Translations under genes and position numbers: made by a program
The notes under the pieces: generated by a model
What the model was told of the DNA's origin: nothing
What the model saw: the letters and a program-made list of their open reading frames with translations, nothing else
Database searches by the model: none
Assembly (NCBI GenBank): GCA_021793115.1
Contig: JAJYTJ010000196.1
Span: 1 to 6,362, forward strand
Length of the DNA stretch: 6,362 bases
Direction of reading: 5' to 3'
Source of the DNA: Actinomycetes bacterium
GTDB taxonomy: Bacteria; Actinomycetota; Actinomycetes; Actinomycetales; Cellulomonadaceae
Shown: one piece after another, positions 1 to 5,915 of the stretch
Layout of the letters: each line of letters starts with the position of its first letter
Numbering within the stretch: position 1 is the first letter of the stretch

Positions 1-1
1 C

Positions 2-268
2 GCGCGCTACCTGGCGCGTGACCTGGGCCCGCACGGCGTGCGGGTCAACCTCGTCTCGGCCGGGCCGATCCGCACGACCGCCGCCACGTCGATCCCGGGC
101 TTCGAGGCCATGGAGGCCGGCTGGTCGGACCGCGCCCCGCTCGGCTGGGACCTGACGACCGCCGAGCCGGCCGCGCGTGCGGTGGTCGCGCTGCTGTCGG
201 ACTGGTTCCCGGCGACGACGGGGGAGATCGTCCACGTCGACGGAGGCGTGCACGCCATGGGGCAGTAG
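2..268 (+). CDS. fabI: Enoyl-[acyl-carrier-protein] reductase FabI, C-terminal part (5' end outside window)
   Basis: The last 88 residues of a short-chain dehydrogenase/reductase family protein, open through the left edge of the window and ending in TAG at 266-268. The readable part starts ARYLARDLGPHGVRVNLVSAGPI, the segment just after the catalytic Tyr-x6-Lys helix in FabI/InhA proteins. It ends with the family-typical GEIVHVDGGVHAMGQ, whose VDGG closes the Rossmann core. FabI reduces the enoyl-ACP double bond with NAD(P)H in the last step of each type II fatty-acid elongation cycle, in the cytoplasm. The substrate-loop region (roughly GPIRTTAATSIPGFEAM) is present. The nucleotide-binding glycine motif and catalytic Tyr/Lys lie upstream and cannot be checked, so intactness is unknown. 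In many actinobacteria fabG precedes fabI. The phosphatase gene follows after 15 bp and is likely in the same transcript. A generic SDR oxidoreductase is the alternative; the AGPIRT and HAMGQ features favour FabI. Confidence 0.9.
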   Translation, partial: ARYLARDLGPHGVRVNLVSAGPIRTTAATSIPGFEAMEAGWSDRAPLGWDLTTAEPAARAVVALLSDWFPATTGEIVHVDGGVHAMGQ

Positions 269-283
269 TGGCAGCCTGAGCCG

Positions 284-790
284 GTGACGCACCGGCTCCT
301 GCTGCTGCGGCACGCGAAGGCCGAGCACGGCCTGGACGTGTCGGACGCGCAGCGCCCCCTGACGACGCATGGCCGCGCGCAGTCGGTGCAGGTCGGCGCG
401 GCCCTCGTGGAGGCGGGACTGGTGCCCGACCTGGTGCTGTGCTCCCCGGCGGTGCGGACCCGTCAGACCTGGCAGCTCGCCCTGTCCCGGCTGCCCACCG
501 AGCCGGAGGTGCGGTTCCCCGACGAGCTCTACGACGCCGGCGTCGAGCAGGTGATGGCGGTGGTCCGCGGGGTCGACGAGGCCGCGCGCGTCGTGCTCGT
601 CGTGGGCCACGAGCCGACGATGTCCCGGACCGCGACGACCCTGGCGGGCCTTGGGTCCGACGAAGCCACCTACGCACGGGTCCGGCTCGGGGTGCCGACC
701 GCCGCGTGGTCCGTGTCGACGATCCTCGGGGCGTGGGCGGACCTGGCTCCCGGGTCGGCGCGGCTGACCCGGCTGCACGTCCCCGGCTGA
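284..790 (+). CDS. sixA: SixA-like phosphohistidine phosphatase (histidine phosphatase superfamily)
   Basis: A 168-residue cytoplasmic protein of the branch-1 histidine phosphatase (phosphoglycerate-mutase-like) superfamily, close to the usual size of the short SixA group and lacking extra domains. The catalytic motif is LRHAKAE with Arg9 and nucleophile His10. SPAVRTRQT at residues 54-62 holds the second phosphate-pocket Arg (Arg58), ELY is at 81-83, and VVGHEP carries the second catalytic His109. E. coli SixA dephosphorylates phosphohistidine on phosphotransfer proteins, reported for ArcB and the nitrogen PTS. Substrates of the actinobacterial proteins are not established, so the function here is family-level only. 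The GTG start at 284 is the earliest in this frame and puts the RHA motif at residues 9-11, the normal position. No good Shine-Dalgarno is visible (only GAG near 278-280), so translation may be coupled to fabI, whose stop is 15 bp upstream. No histidine kinase or phosphotransfer gene is nearby. Confidence 0.85.
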   Translation: MTHRLLLLRHAKAEHGLDVSDAQRPLTTHGRAQSVQVGAALVEAGLVPDLVLCSPAVRTRQTWQLALSRLPTEPEVRFPDELYDAGVEQVMAVVRGVDEAARVVLVVGHEPTMSRTATTLAGLGSDEATYARVRLGVPTAAWSVSTILGAWADLAPGSARLTRLHVPG

Positions 791-856
791 GCGGACCACC
801 CGCCCGCAGTGCGGGCGCCCCGCGGCCGGGCGGCGGCGCTGTGGGATCGTGGGCCC

Positions 857-2074
857 GTGGCCACCGTTCGCGCGTTCGTCGCCCTCCGCCCGCCCCGTGA
901 TCTCGCCGCCGCGGTCGCGGCTCCGCCGTACGACGTCGTCGACACCGCCGAGGCGGCCGCGATCGCCGACGGCAACCTGGACAGCTTCCTGCGGGTCTCT
1001 CGCCCCGAGATCGGCCTGCCCGCCGGCGCGACGGCCGAGGCCGTCCACCGGTTCGGCCGGGAGATGCTGGAGGCGTTCGAGCGTCGCGGCACCCTGGTGC
1101 GCGACCGCGACCGCGAGCTGCTCGTCTATCGGCAGGAGATGGGCGGGGCGTCGCAGACCGGCGTCGTCGCCGTGGTGACGGCGGCCGAGTACCGCTCCGG
1201 CGCGATCGCCGTCCACGAGCACACCCGGCCGGACAAGGAGGACGACCGCACCCGGCACATCGAAGCCCTGGGGGCGCACGACGAGCCGGTGTTCCTCATG
1301 TACCGGCCGGACGCCCCCGGTGCGTCGCGCGTCGCCGCGGTGCTCGCCACGGTCACCGCCGGGCAGCCCGAGTACCTGCTGGAGCGCGACAGCGTGCGTC
1401 ACACGCTGTGGACCGTCCCGGCCGCGGCGGACATCGAGGCGCTCGAGGCGGCCTTCGGCGAGGTGCCCGTCCTCTACGTCGCGGACGGTCACCACCGGAG
1501 CGCCGCGGCCGCGCGGCTGGCCGCGAGCGACCCGCGGCCCGGTGCGACCGAGTTTCCTGCGGTCGTGTTCCCGTCCGACGAGCTGACGGTCATGGCCTAC
1601 CACCGCGTGGTGCGGGACCTGCGCGGGCTCACCCCGGCCGCGTTCCGCGACGCGCTCGGCACGGACTTCGTGGTGACGTCGGCACCGGCCGCGCCGGTGC
1701 TCGAACGGCACCAGGTGGGCGTGTACGTCGCCGGGGCGTGGTCCATCGCGACCCTCCGGCCCGGCCTCGTCGACGAGGCCGACCCCATCGCGCGTCTCGA
1801 CGTCTCCGTGCTGCAGGAGCGCCTCCTGGCGCCGGTGCTCGGCATCGCCGACCCCCGCACGGACACCCGGATCGCCTTCGTCGGCGGCATCCGTGGCACG
1901 GCCGAGCTGGAGCGGCTCGTCGACTCCGGCGAGTTCGCGGTGGCGTTCGCTCTGCACCCGACGTCGCCGGACGAGGTGATGGACGTCGCCGACGGGGGTC
2001 AGGTGATGCCGCCGAAGTCGACGTGGTTCGAACCCAAGCTGCTGTCCGGGCTGTTCGTCCACCCGTTGGAATAG
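857..2074 (+). CDS. DUF1015 family protein, conserved, function unknown
   Basis: A 405-residue soluble protein with no signal peptide or membrane segment, recognised as DUF1015 (Pfam PF06245, described as uncharacterised). Conserved blocks in order: APPYDVVD at 22-29, YRQ near 91-93, HEHTRPDKEDDRTRH at 120-134, VADGHHRSAAA at 208-218, and the C-terminal MPPKSTWFEPKL at 384-395. All expected blocks are present at normal spacing, so the gene looks complete. I place the start at GTG 857 rather than the earlier GTG at 809 because MATVRAF..LRPPRD is the usual N-terminus and the 16 extra residues look like read-through of spacer. There is no Shine-Dalgarno. GATCGT at 845-850, six bases before the GTG, is a weak -10-like match (TANNNT) that could give a leaderless transcript. 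The gap to sixA is 66 bp. The stop directly abuts the opposing glgC stop. The His-rich and DGHHR motifs suggest metal or phosphate binding, but the activity is unknown. Confidence 0.88.
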   Translation: MATVRAFVALRPPRDLAAAVAAPPYDVVDTAEAAAIADGNLDSFLRVSRPEIGLPAGATAEAVHRFGREMLEAFERRGTLVRDRDRELLVYRQEMGGASQTGVVAVVTAAEYRSGAIAVHEHTRPDKEDDRTRHIEALGAHDEPVFLMYRPDAPGASRVAAVLATVTAGQPEYLLERDSVRHTLWTVPAAADIEALEAAFGEVPVLYVADGHHRSAAAARLAASDPRPGATEFPAVVFPSDELTVMAYHRVVRDLRGLTPAAFRDALGTDFVVTSAPAAPVLERHQVGVYVAGAWSIATLRPGLVDEADPIARLDVSVLQERLLAPVLGIADPRTDTRIAFVGGIRGTAELERLVDSGEFAVAFALHPTSPDEVMDVADGGQVMPPKSTWFEPKLLSGLFVHPLE

Positions 2075-3316
2075 CTAGTCCCGGATCACCGAGCCCTTGG
2101 GCACCACCGTGATGCCGCTCTCGGTCACCGTGAACCCCCGTGCCAGGTCGTGCTCACGGTCGATCCCGATGCGGCCCCGCTCGGGAACGATGACGTTCTT
2201 GTCGAGGATGGCGTGGTGCACCTGGGCGTGCCGGTTGACGATCACGCCGTCCATCAGCACCGAGTCGGTCACCTGCGACCACGAGTGCAGCCGGACCCCG
2301 GGCGAGAGCACGGAGCGTGACACCGTGGCGCCGGAGATCACGACGCCGGGGGACACGATCGAGTCCGCCGCGTGGCCCAGCCGGCCGGGGCCGGCGTGCA
2401 CGAACTTCGCGGGCGGCAGGCTCATCGTGCCGGTGTAGACCGGCCACTCCTCGTTGTAGAGGTTGAACACCGGCTCGATGGCGATGAGGTCGATGTTCGC
2501 CTCGTAGTAGGCGTCGAGCGTGCCGACGTCCCGCCAGTAGTCGCGGTCGCGCGGCGTGGACCCGGGCACGTCGTTGCGGATGAAGTCGTAGACGCCGGCG
2601 GTGCCCGCGTCGACGAACGCCGGCACGATGTCGCCGCCCATGTCGTGGCGGCTGTTGACGTCCTCCGCGTCCCGGGTGACCGCCTTGACGAGGGCTTCCG
2701 CGTCGAACACGTAGTTGCCCATCGAGGCGAGCACCTCGCCGGGGGAGTCGGACAGGCCGACGGGGTCGGTGGGCTTCTCGCGGAACGCCGTGATGCGCGC
2801 GGGGTCGGACGGGTCGGTCTCGATGACCCCGAACTGGTCGGCGAGCGAGATCGGCTGCCGGATGCCGGCGACGGTCATCTCCGCGCCCGAGGCCAGGTGC
2901 GCGTCGACCATCTGCGAGAAGTCCATCCGGTACACGTGGTCCGCGCCCACCACCACGACGATGTCCGGCCGTTCGTCGTCGATGATGTTGAGGCACTGGT
3001 AGATGGCGTCGGCGCTGCCGAGGTACCAGTGCTTGCCCACGCGCTGCTGCGCCGGCACCGCCGCGACGTAGTTGCCGAGCAGCGCCGACATCCGCCACGT
3101 CTTGGAGACATGCCGGTCGAGGCTGTGGGACTTGTACTGGGTCAGCACGATGACGTGCAGGTAGTGCGAGTTGATGACGTTCGAGAGCGCGAAGTCGATG
3201 AGGCGGTAGATGCCGCCGAACGGGACCGCCGGCTTGGCGCGGTGCGCCGTCAACGGCATGAGGCGCTTGCCCTCGCCGCCGGCGAGGACGATTGCGAGGA
3301 CGCGCGGCGCTGCCAT
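2075..3316 (-). CDS. glgC: Glucose-1-phosphate adenylyltransferase (ADP-glucose pyrophosphorylase) GlgC
   Basis: A 413-residue cytoplasmic enzyme making ADP-glucose and pyrophosphate from ATP and glucose-1-phosphate, the committing step of bacterial glycogen synthesis. The N-terminal nucleotidyltransferase domain shows GGEGKRL (13-19), [11 protein letters not shown] (32-42), [11 protein letters not shown] (97-107), GADHVYRMD with catalytic-site Asp126 (124-132), FREKP with the sugar-phosphate Lys181 (178-182), GNYVFD (200-205) and [18 protein letters not shown] (260-277). From about residue 308 a left-handed beta-helix follows, ending KGSVIRD, where subunit contacts and allosteric control reside in the family. 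Length is typical and nothing is missing. The ATG start at 3314-3316 puts the ATP-binding loop at the normal distance from the N-terminus. The gene diverges from the GT4 synthase gene that uses its product, as Rv1213 does from Rv1212c in Mycobacterium tuberculosis. A -10-like TAAGGT six bases upstream suggests leaderless transcription. The effector specificity cannot be read from the sequence. Confidence 0.97.
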   Translation of the reverse strand: MAAPRVLAIVLAGGEGKRLMPLTAHRAKPAVPFGGIYRLIDFALSNVINSHYLHVIVLTQYKSHSLDRHVSKTWRMSALLGNYVAAVPAQQRVGKHWYLGSADAIYQCLNIIDDERPDIVVVVGADHVYRMDFSQMVDAHLASGAEMTVAGIRQPISLADQFGVIETDPSDPARITAFREKPTDPVGLSDSPGEVLASMGNYVFDAEALVKAVTRDAEDVNSRHDMGGDIVPAFVDAGTAGVYDFIRNDVPGSTPRDRDYWRDVGTLDAYYEANIDLIAIEPVFNLYNEEWPVYTGTMSLPPAKFVHAGPGRLGHAADSIVSPGVVISGATVSRSVLSPGVRLHSWSQVTDSVLMDGVIVNRHAQVHHAILDKNVIVPERGRIGIDREHDLARGFTVTESGITVVPKGSVIRD

Positions 3317-3322
3317 ACCTGG

Positions 3323-3328
3323 ACCTTA
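3323..3328 (-). promoter_or_regulatory. Putative -10 element of a leaderless glgC promoter
   Basis: Read on the minus strand, TAAGGT (consensus TANNNT) is followed by the 6-nt spacer CCAGGT and then the glgC ATG. This is the geometry expected if transcription starts at the A of ATG. It sits in the only AT-richer patch (CTTAAG) of the divergent region. No convincing -35 is seen. The AAGG within the same hexamer could alternatively act as a distant Shine-Dalgarno on a longer transcript. Confidence 0.5.
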
Positions 3329-3363
3329 AGGGCACCGCGGGGCGACGACGAGCGGGCGCGCGC

Positions 3364-3369
3364 TAACGT
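3364..3369 (+). promoter_or_regulatory. Putative -10 element of the glgA/glgM promoter
   Basis: TAACGT matches the actinobacterial TANNNT -10 consensus. It would start a transcript near 3376 with about 40 nt of leader before the GTG at 3417. No clear -35 hexamer is present 16-18 bp upstream. It lies in the 100-bp divergent region shared with glgC; the two -10 boxes are 35 bp apart on opposite strands. Confidence 0.45.
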
Positions 3370-3405
3370 GTCGCCAGGTCGCGGCGGCGACCGGACCTGC
3401 GAGCC

Positions 3406-3411
3406 GAGGAG
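3406..3411 (+). promoter_or_regulatory. Shine-Dalgarno site for glgA/glgM
   Basis: GAGGAG followed by the 5-nt spacer CACTG and then GTG at 3417. This is the only strong ribosome binding site in the window, and it fixes the start of the GT4 gene. Its presence contrasts with the apparently leaderless glgC and rsgA. Confidence 0.8.
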
Positions 3412-3416
3412 CACTG

Positions 3417-4613
3417 GTGCGCGTCGACCTCATCACCCGCGAGTACCCGCCGCACGTGTACGGCGGCGCCGGCGTGCACGTCGCGGAGCTGGCGCGCGTG
3501 CTGCGCCGCTCGCTCGACGTACGCGTCCAGTGCTTCGACGGCCCGCGGACCGGCGAGCCGGGCGTCCGCGGGTACGACGAGCCCGTCGAGCTCGCCGGCG
3601 CGAACGCCGCGCTGCGCACGTTCGGTGTCGACCTGTCGATGGTGGCCGGTGCCGAGGGCGCCGACCTGGTGCACTCGCACACCTGGTACGCCAACCTCGC
3701 GGGCCACCTGGCGGGCCTGCTCCACGACATCCCGCACCTCCTCACCGCCCACAGCCTCGAGCCGCTGCGGCCGTGGAAGGCCGAGCAGCTCGGTGGGGGC
3801 TACCAGCTCTCGTCGTGGGCCGAACGGACGGCCTACGAGGGCGCCGCCGGTGTCATCGCCGTCTCGGGGGGCATGCGGGACGACATCCTGCGCGTCTACC
3901 CGCGGGTGGACCCGGACTCGGTGCACGTGGTGCACAACGGGATCGACCTCGAGGCGTGGCAGCGGCCGTCCGACGTCGCCGCGGTCGAGGCCAAGGCCCG
4001 CGCCCTGGGCGTCGACCCGTCGCGGCCCGCCGTGGTCTTCGTCGGCCGCATCACCCGGCAGAAGGGCCTGCCCTACCTGTTGCGTGCGGCGGAGCTGCTG
4101 CCGCCGGAGGTGCAGCTGGTGCTGTGCGCGGGCGCGCCCGACACGCCCGAGCTGATGGCCGAGGTGACCGGCCTGGTCGAGGGGCTGCGGGAGAAGCGGA
4201 CCGGCGTCGTCTGGATCGAGAAGATGCTGCCGCGGGACGAGCTGGTCGCCGTCCTCGCGTCGTCCACGCTGTTCGTCTGCCCGTCCGTGTACGAGCCCCT
4301 GGGGATCGTCAACCTCGAGGCGATGGCCGTCGGGCTGCCGGTCGTCGGCACGGCCACGGGCGGTATCCCGGAGGTGGTCGACGACGGCGTGACCGGCCGG
4401 CTGGTGCCTCTCGAGCAGCTCCAGGACGGCACCGGCACGCCGGTGCACCCCGACGTCTTCGTCCACGACCTCGCCGCCGCGCTCACCGAGGTGGTGTCCG
4501 ACCCGGCGCGGGCCGCGGCATGGGGTGTCGCGGCGCGGCGGCGCGCGGAGCAGCACTTCGCCTGGACAGCGATCGCCGAGCGGACGATCGAGGTCTACCG
4601 CTCGGTGCTGTAG
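3417..4613 (+). CDS. glgA: GT4-family glycogen synthase / maltose-1-phosphate synthase (GlgA/GlgM type)
   Basis: A 398-residue cytoplasmic GT-B glycosyltransferase of family GT4, shorter than the ~480-residue GT5 glycogen synthase of E. coli but normal for the actinobacterial 'glycogen synthase'. The N-terminal domain has YPPHVYGGAGVHV (10-22), whose GGAG loop contacts the donor, HSHTWYANLAG (87-97) and TAHSLEPLRPWK (110-121). The C-terminal nucleotide-sugar domain has VFVGRITRQKG with donor-binding Arg211 and Lys216, the EPLGIVNLE E-x7-E motif (Glu293, Glu301) and GTATGGIPEVV (311-321). The mycobacterial orthologue (Rv1212c, GlgM) makes alpha-maltose-1-phosphate from ADP-glucose and glucose-1-phosphate for the GlgE pathway; others are annotated as alpha-1,4-glucan chain extenders. 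The sequence alone does not settle which acceptor is used here. The start is fixed by GAGGAG five bases before GTG. Divergent glgC supplies ADP-glucose. No glgE, glgB or glgX lies in the window. Confidence 0.93.
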   Translation: MRVDLITREYPPHVYGGAGVHVAELARVLRRSLDVRVQCFDGPRTGEPGVRGYDEPVELAGANAALRTFGVDLSMVAGAEGADLVHSHTWYANLAGHLAGLLHDIPHLLTAHSLEPLRPWKAEQLGGGYQLSSWAERTAYEGAAGVIAVSGGMRDDILRVYPRVDPDSVHVVHNGIDLEAWQRPSDVAAVEAKARALGVDPSRPAVVFVGRITRQKGLPYLLRAAELLPPEVQLVLCAGAPDTPELMAEVTGLVEGLREKRTGVVWIEKMLPRDELVAVLASSTLFVCPSVYEPLGIVNLEAMAVGLPVVGTATGGIPEVVDDGVTGRLVPLEQLQDGTGTPVHPDVFVHDLAAALTEVVSDPARAAAWGVAARRRAEQHFAWTAIAERTIEVYRSVL

Positions 4614-4619
4614 GCATCA

Positions 4620-4644
4620 GCCGGGTGCCGGGTGCCGGGTGCCG
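4620..4644. repeat. 7-bp tandem repeat, GCCGGGT x 3 plus partial copy
   Basis: Three perfect head-to-tail copies of GCCGGGT (4620-4640) followed by GCCG begin 6 bp after the glgA stop codon. The next 25 bases are looser variants (TCGGGGTGCCGGGG). It looks like a simple slippage repeat. It is G-rich on the plus strand, so it may form structure in the 3' end of the glgA mRNA, but no function is shown. Confidence 0.7.
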
Positions 4645-4666
4645 CCGGCGTCGGGGTGCCGGGGGG

Positions 4667-4725
4667 TCGGGCCGACGCGGTCGTCGCGCCGACCGGCCCG
4701 ATGCGCCGCCAGCGGGTGAGCCCGC
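4667..4725 (+). terminator. Hairpin-forming region after glgA, possible terminator without U-tract
   Basis: TCGGGCC (4667-4673) pairs perfectly with GGCCCGA (4695-4701), and inside it GACG/CGTC (4674-4677 with 4682-4685) can pair further. GGTCGG/CCGACC (4665-4670 with 4689-4694) is a competing stem. A second small hairpin, GCGGG-TGAG-CCCGC, lies at 4712-4725. None is followed by a T-run, so at best this is the non-canonical type common in high-GC actinobacteria. In DNA this GC-rich, stems also arise by chance. The region sits between two co-directional genes and has no other assigned role. Confidence 0.3.
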
Positions 4726-4774
4726 CGGGTCGGACGATGTCGCCGCGGCCGGCGCCCTCGTGACGGTACGGCGC

Positions 4775-4797
4775 GGGAATTCCCTCGTCGCGACGAG
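4775..4797. promoter_or_regulatory. Two adjoining perfect palindromes over the rsgA promoter, possible operator
   Basis: GGGAATTCCC (4775-4784) and CTCGTCGCGACGAG (4784-4797) are both perfect palindromes of 10 and 14 bp and share the base C4784. The 14-bp one is centred about 30 bp before the predicted rsgA start and so covers the -35 position, where a bound repressor or activator could act. I do not recognise either as the site of a known regulator. One such palindrome by chance in a window this size is plausible; two abutting at a promoter is more suggestive. Confidence 0.35.
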
Positions 4798-4807
4798 CCG
4801 CGCGCCC

Positions 4808-4813
4808 TAGCGT
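4808..4813 (+). promoter_or_regulatory. -10 element of a leaderless rsgA promoter
   Basis: TAGCGT matches TANNNT and is followed by a 7-nt spacer (CGGCGCC) and then the rsgA GTG at 4821. This is the spacing typical when transcription starts at the first base of the start codon. There is no Shine-Dalgarno upstream of the GTG, which supports a leaderless mRNA. No clear -35 is seen; its place is taken by the palindrome at 4784-4797. Confidence 0.6.
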
Positions 4814-4820
4814 CGGCGCC

Positions 4821-5840
4821 GTGCACGACACGGAGACCTGGCGGGTGGTCCGCGCCGACAAGGGCGCGGTCCTCGTCGTGCCCGAGGTGGGGCTGCGCAC
4901 CGGCCTGGACGACACCGAGCCGACCCGCGTGCCGCTCGCGCGCGACGGGGCGGCGCCGAGCGACGAGGGCCGGGTGGCCCCGACCGTCGGCGACCTCGTG
5001 GACCTCGACGGCGACGCGATCGGGCGCGTCCTGCCGCGCCGCAGCGCGCTGCTGCGCGACAGCGCCGGCCGGACGTCCCGGACGCAGGTGCTGGCCGCGA
5101 ACATCGACGTGGTGCTCGTCGTCGAGCACCTCGATCCCGAGCCGGACCTCGGCCGGATCGAGCGCCTCCTCACCCTGGCGTGGGCGTCCGGGGCGACGCC
5201 CGTCGTGGTGCTGACGAAGGCCGACCTCGTGCCCGATCCGGGCGGCCTGTCCGCCGACGTCGCCGCCGTCGCGCTCGGCGTCGCCGTGCACGCCGTCAGC
5301 GTGCCCGACGGCACGGGCCTCGACGCGCTCCGTGCGCTCCTGGCTCCCGGCGTGACGTTCGTCATGGTCGGCCCATCCGGGGCGGGCAAGTCCACCCTGG
5401 CCAACGCGCTGGCCGGACGCGAGGTCGCGGCGACCGGCGAGCGCCGCCAGGACGGCCGGGGCCGCCACACGACGACTCACCGCGAGCTCATCCGGCTCGG
5501 CGAGGGCGCCCTCCTCATCGACACCCCCGGCGTGCGCTCGGTCGGTCTGGTGGCCGACGACGAGGCGCTCGACCAGGCCTTCGCCGACATCGCCGAGCTG
5601 GCGCAGGAGTGTCGCTTCAGCGACTGCCGGCACGCCGCGGAGCCCGGTTGCGCGGTGCGGGCGGCGCTGGAGTCCGGGGAGCTGCCGGAGCGACGCTACG
5701 CGAGCTGGCGCAAGCTGGAGCGGGAGGCGGGCTTCCAGGCGATCCGCGCCGACCGCGGCCTCGCCGCCGCGGAGCGGGCGCGCTGGAAGCAGATCTCGCA
5801 GCTGCAGCGCCAGGTGGCGCGCGGCACGCGGGGTGGCTAG
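4821..5840 (+). CDS. rsgA: Ribosome small subunit-dependent GTPase A (RsgA/YjeQ)
   Basis: A 339-residue cytoplasmic, circularly permuted GTPase that binds the 30S subunit in late assembly and promotes maturation-factor release on GTP hydrolysis. An N-terminal OB-like domain (about 1-90, with TVGDLVDLDG) precedes the G domain. The permuted order is diagnostic: G4 LTKAD (131-135), then G1 GPSGAGKST (184-192), G2 Thr cluster HTTTH (216-220), G3 DTPG (234-237). The C-terminal zinc motif C-x4-C-x-H-x5-C is complete (Cys264, Cys269, His271, Cys277), followed by the usual YASWRKLERE helix. Length is normal. The GTG at 4821 is chosen because the -10 box TAGCGT ends 7 bases before it and no SD is present, which implies a leaderless transcript. 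In several actinobacteria rsgA follows aroA; here a 207-bp gap and its own promoter separate it from glgA. Downstream lies only the HNH pseudogene on the opposite strand. Confidence 0.95.
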   Translation: MHDTETWRVVRADKGAVLVVPEVGLRTGLDDTEPTRVPLARDGAAPSDEGRVAPTVGDLVDLDGDAIGRVLPRRSALLRDSAGRTSRTQVLAANIDVVLVVEHLDPEPDLGRIERLLTLAWASGATPVVVLTKADLVPDPGGLSADVAAVALGVAVHAVSVPDGTGLDALRALLAPGVTFVMVGPSGAGKSTLANALAGREVAATGERRQDGRGRHTTTHRELIRLGEGALLIDTPGVRSVGLVADDEALDQAFADIAELAQECRFSDCRHAAEPGCAVRAALESGELPERRYASWRKLEREAGFQAIRADRGLAAAERARWKQISQLQRQVARGTRGG

Positions 5841-5865
5841 GCGCTGCTGCGCGCAGGCGTGCTGA

Positions 5866-5891
5866 GGGCCGAATCCCGTCGAGTGCGGCCC
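5866..5891. terminator. Possible hairpin terminator between rsgA and the HNH pseudogene
   Basis: GGGCCG (5866-5871) pairs with CGGCCC (5886-5891) around a 14-nt loop, 26 bp beyond the rsgA stop. A 10-bp palindrome, CTGCGCGCAG, lies at 5847-5856. There is no T-tract. The position, between convergent reading directions, is right for a terminator, but the stem is short and could be chance. Confidence 0.25.
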
Positions 5892-5915
5892 CGGCGGGCT
5901 CGGGCACGAAGCCGA

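Noticed and set aside
809..856. Earlier GTG start for the DUF1015 gene
   Set aside because: The 16 added residues (MRAPRGRAAALWDRGP) are not part of the family, whose N-terminus is MATVR-type, and no SD precedes position 809.
3363..4556. A 397-codon minus-strand open frame opposite glgA
   Set aside because: It is an exact antisense shadow of glgA with Arg/His/Gly/Val-rich translation and no recognisable domain.
4620..4644. CRISPR or other spaced repeat array
   Set aside because: The 7-bp units are directly tandem with no spacers, and no cas-like genes are present.
2372..4810. An 812-codon plus-strand open frame across glgC, the divergent region and glgA
   Set aside because: It is antisense to glgC and out of frame with glgA, both of which are clear families. 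Its translation is Arg/Gly/Ala/Val-rich with no motif. Stops are rare in all frames of DNA this GC-rich.
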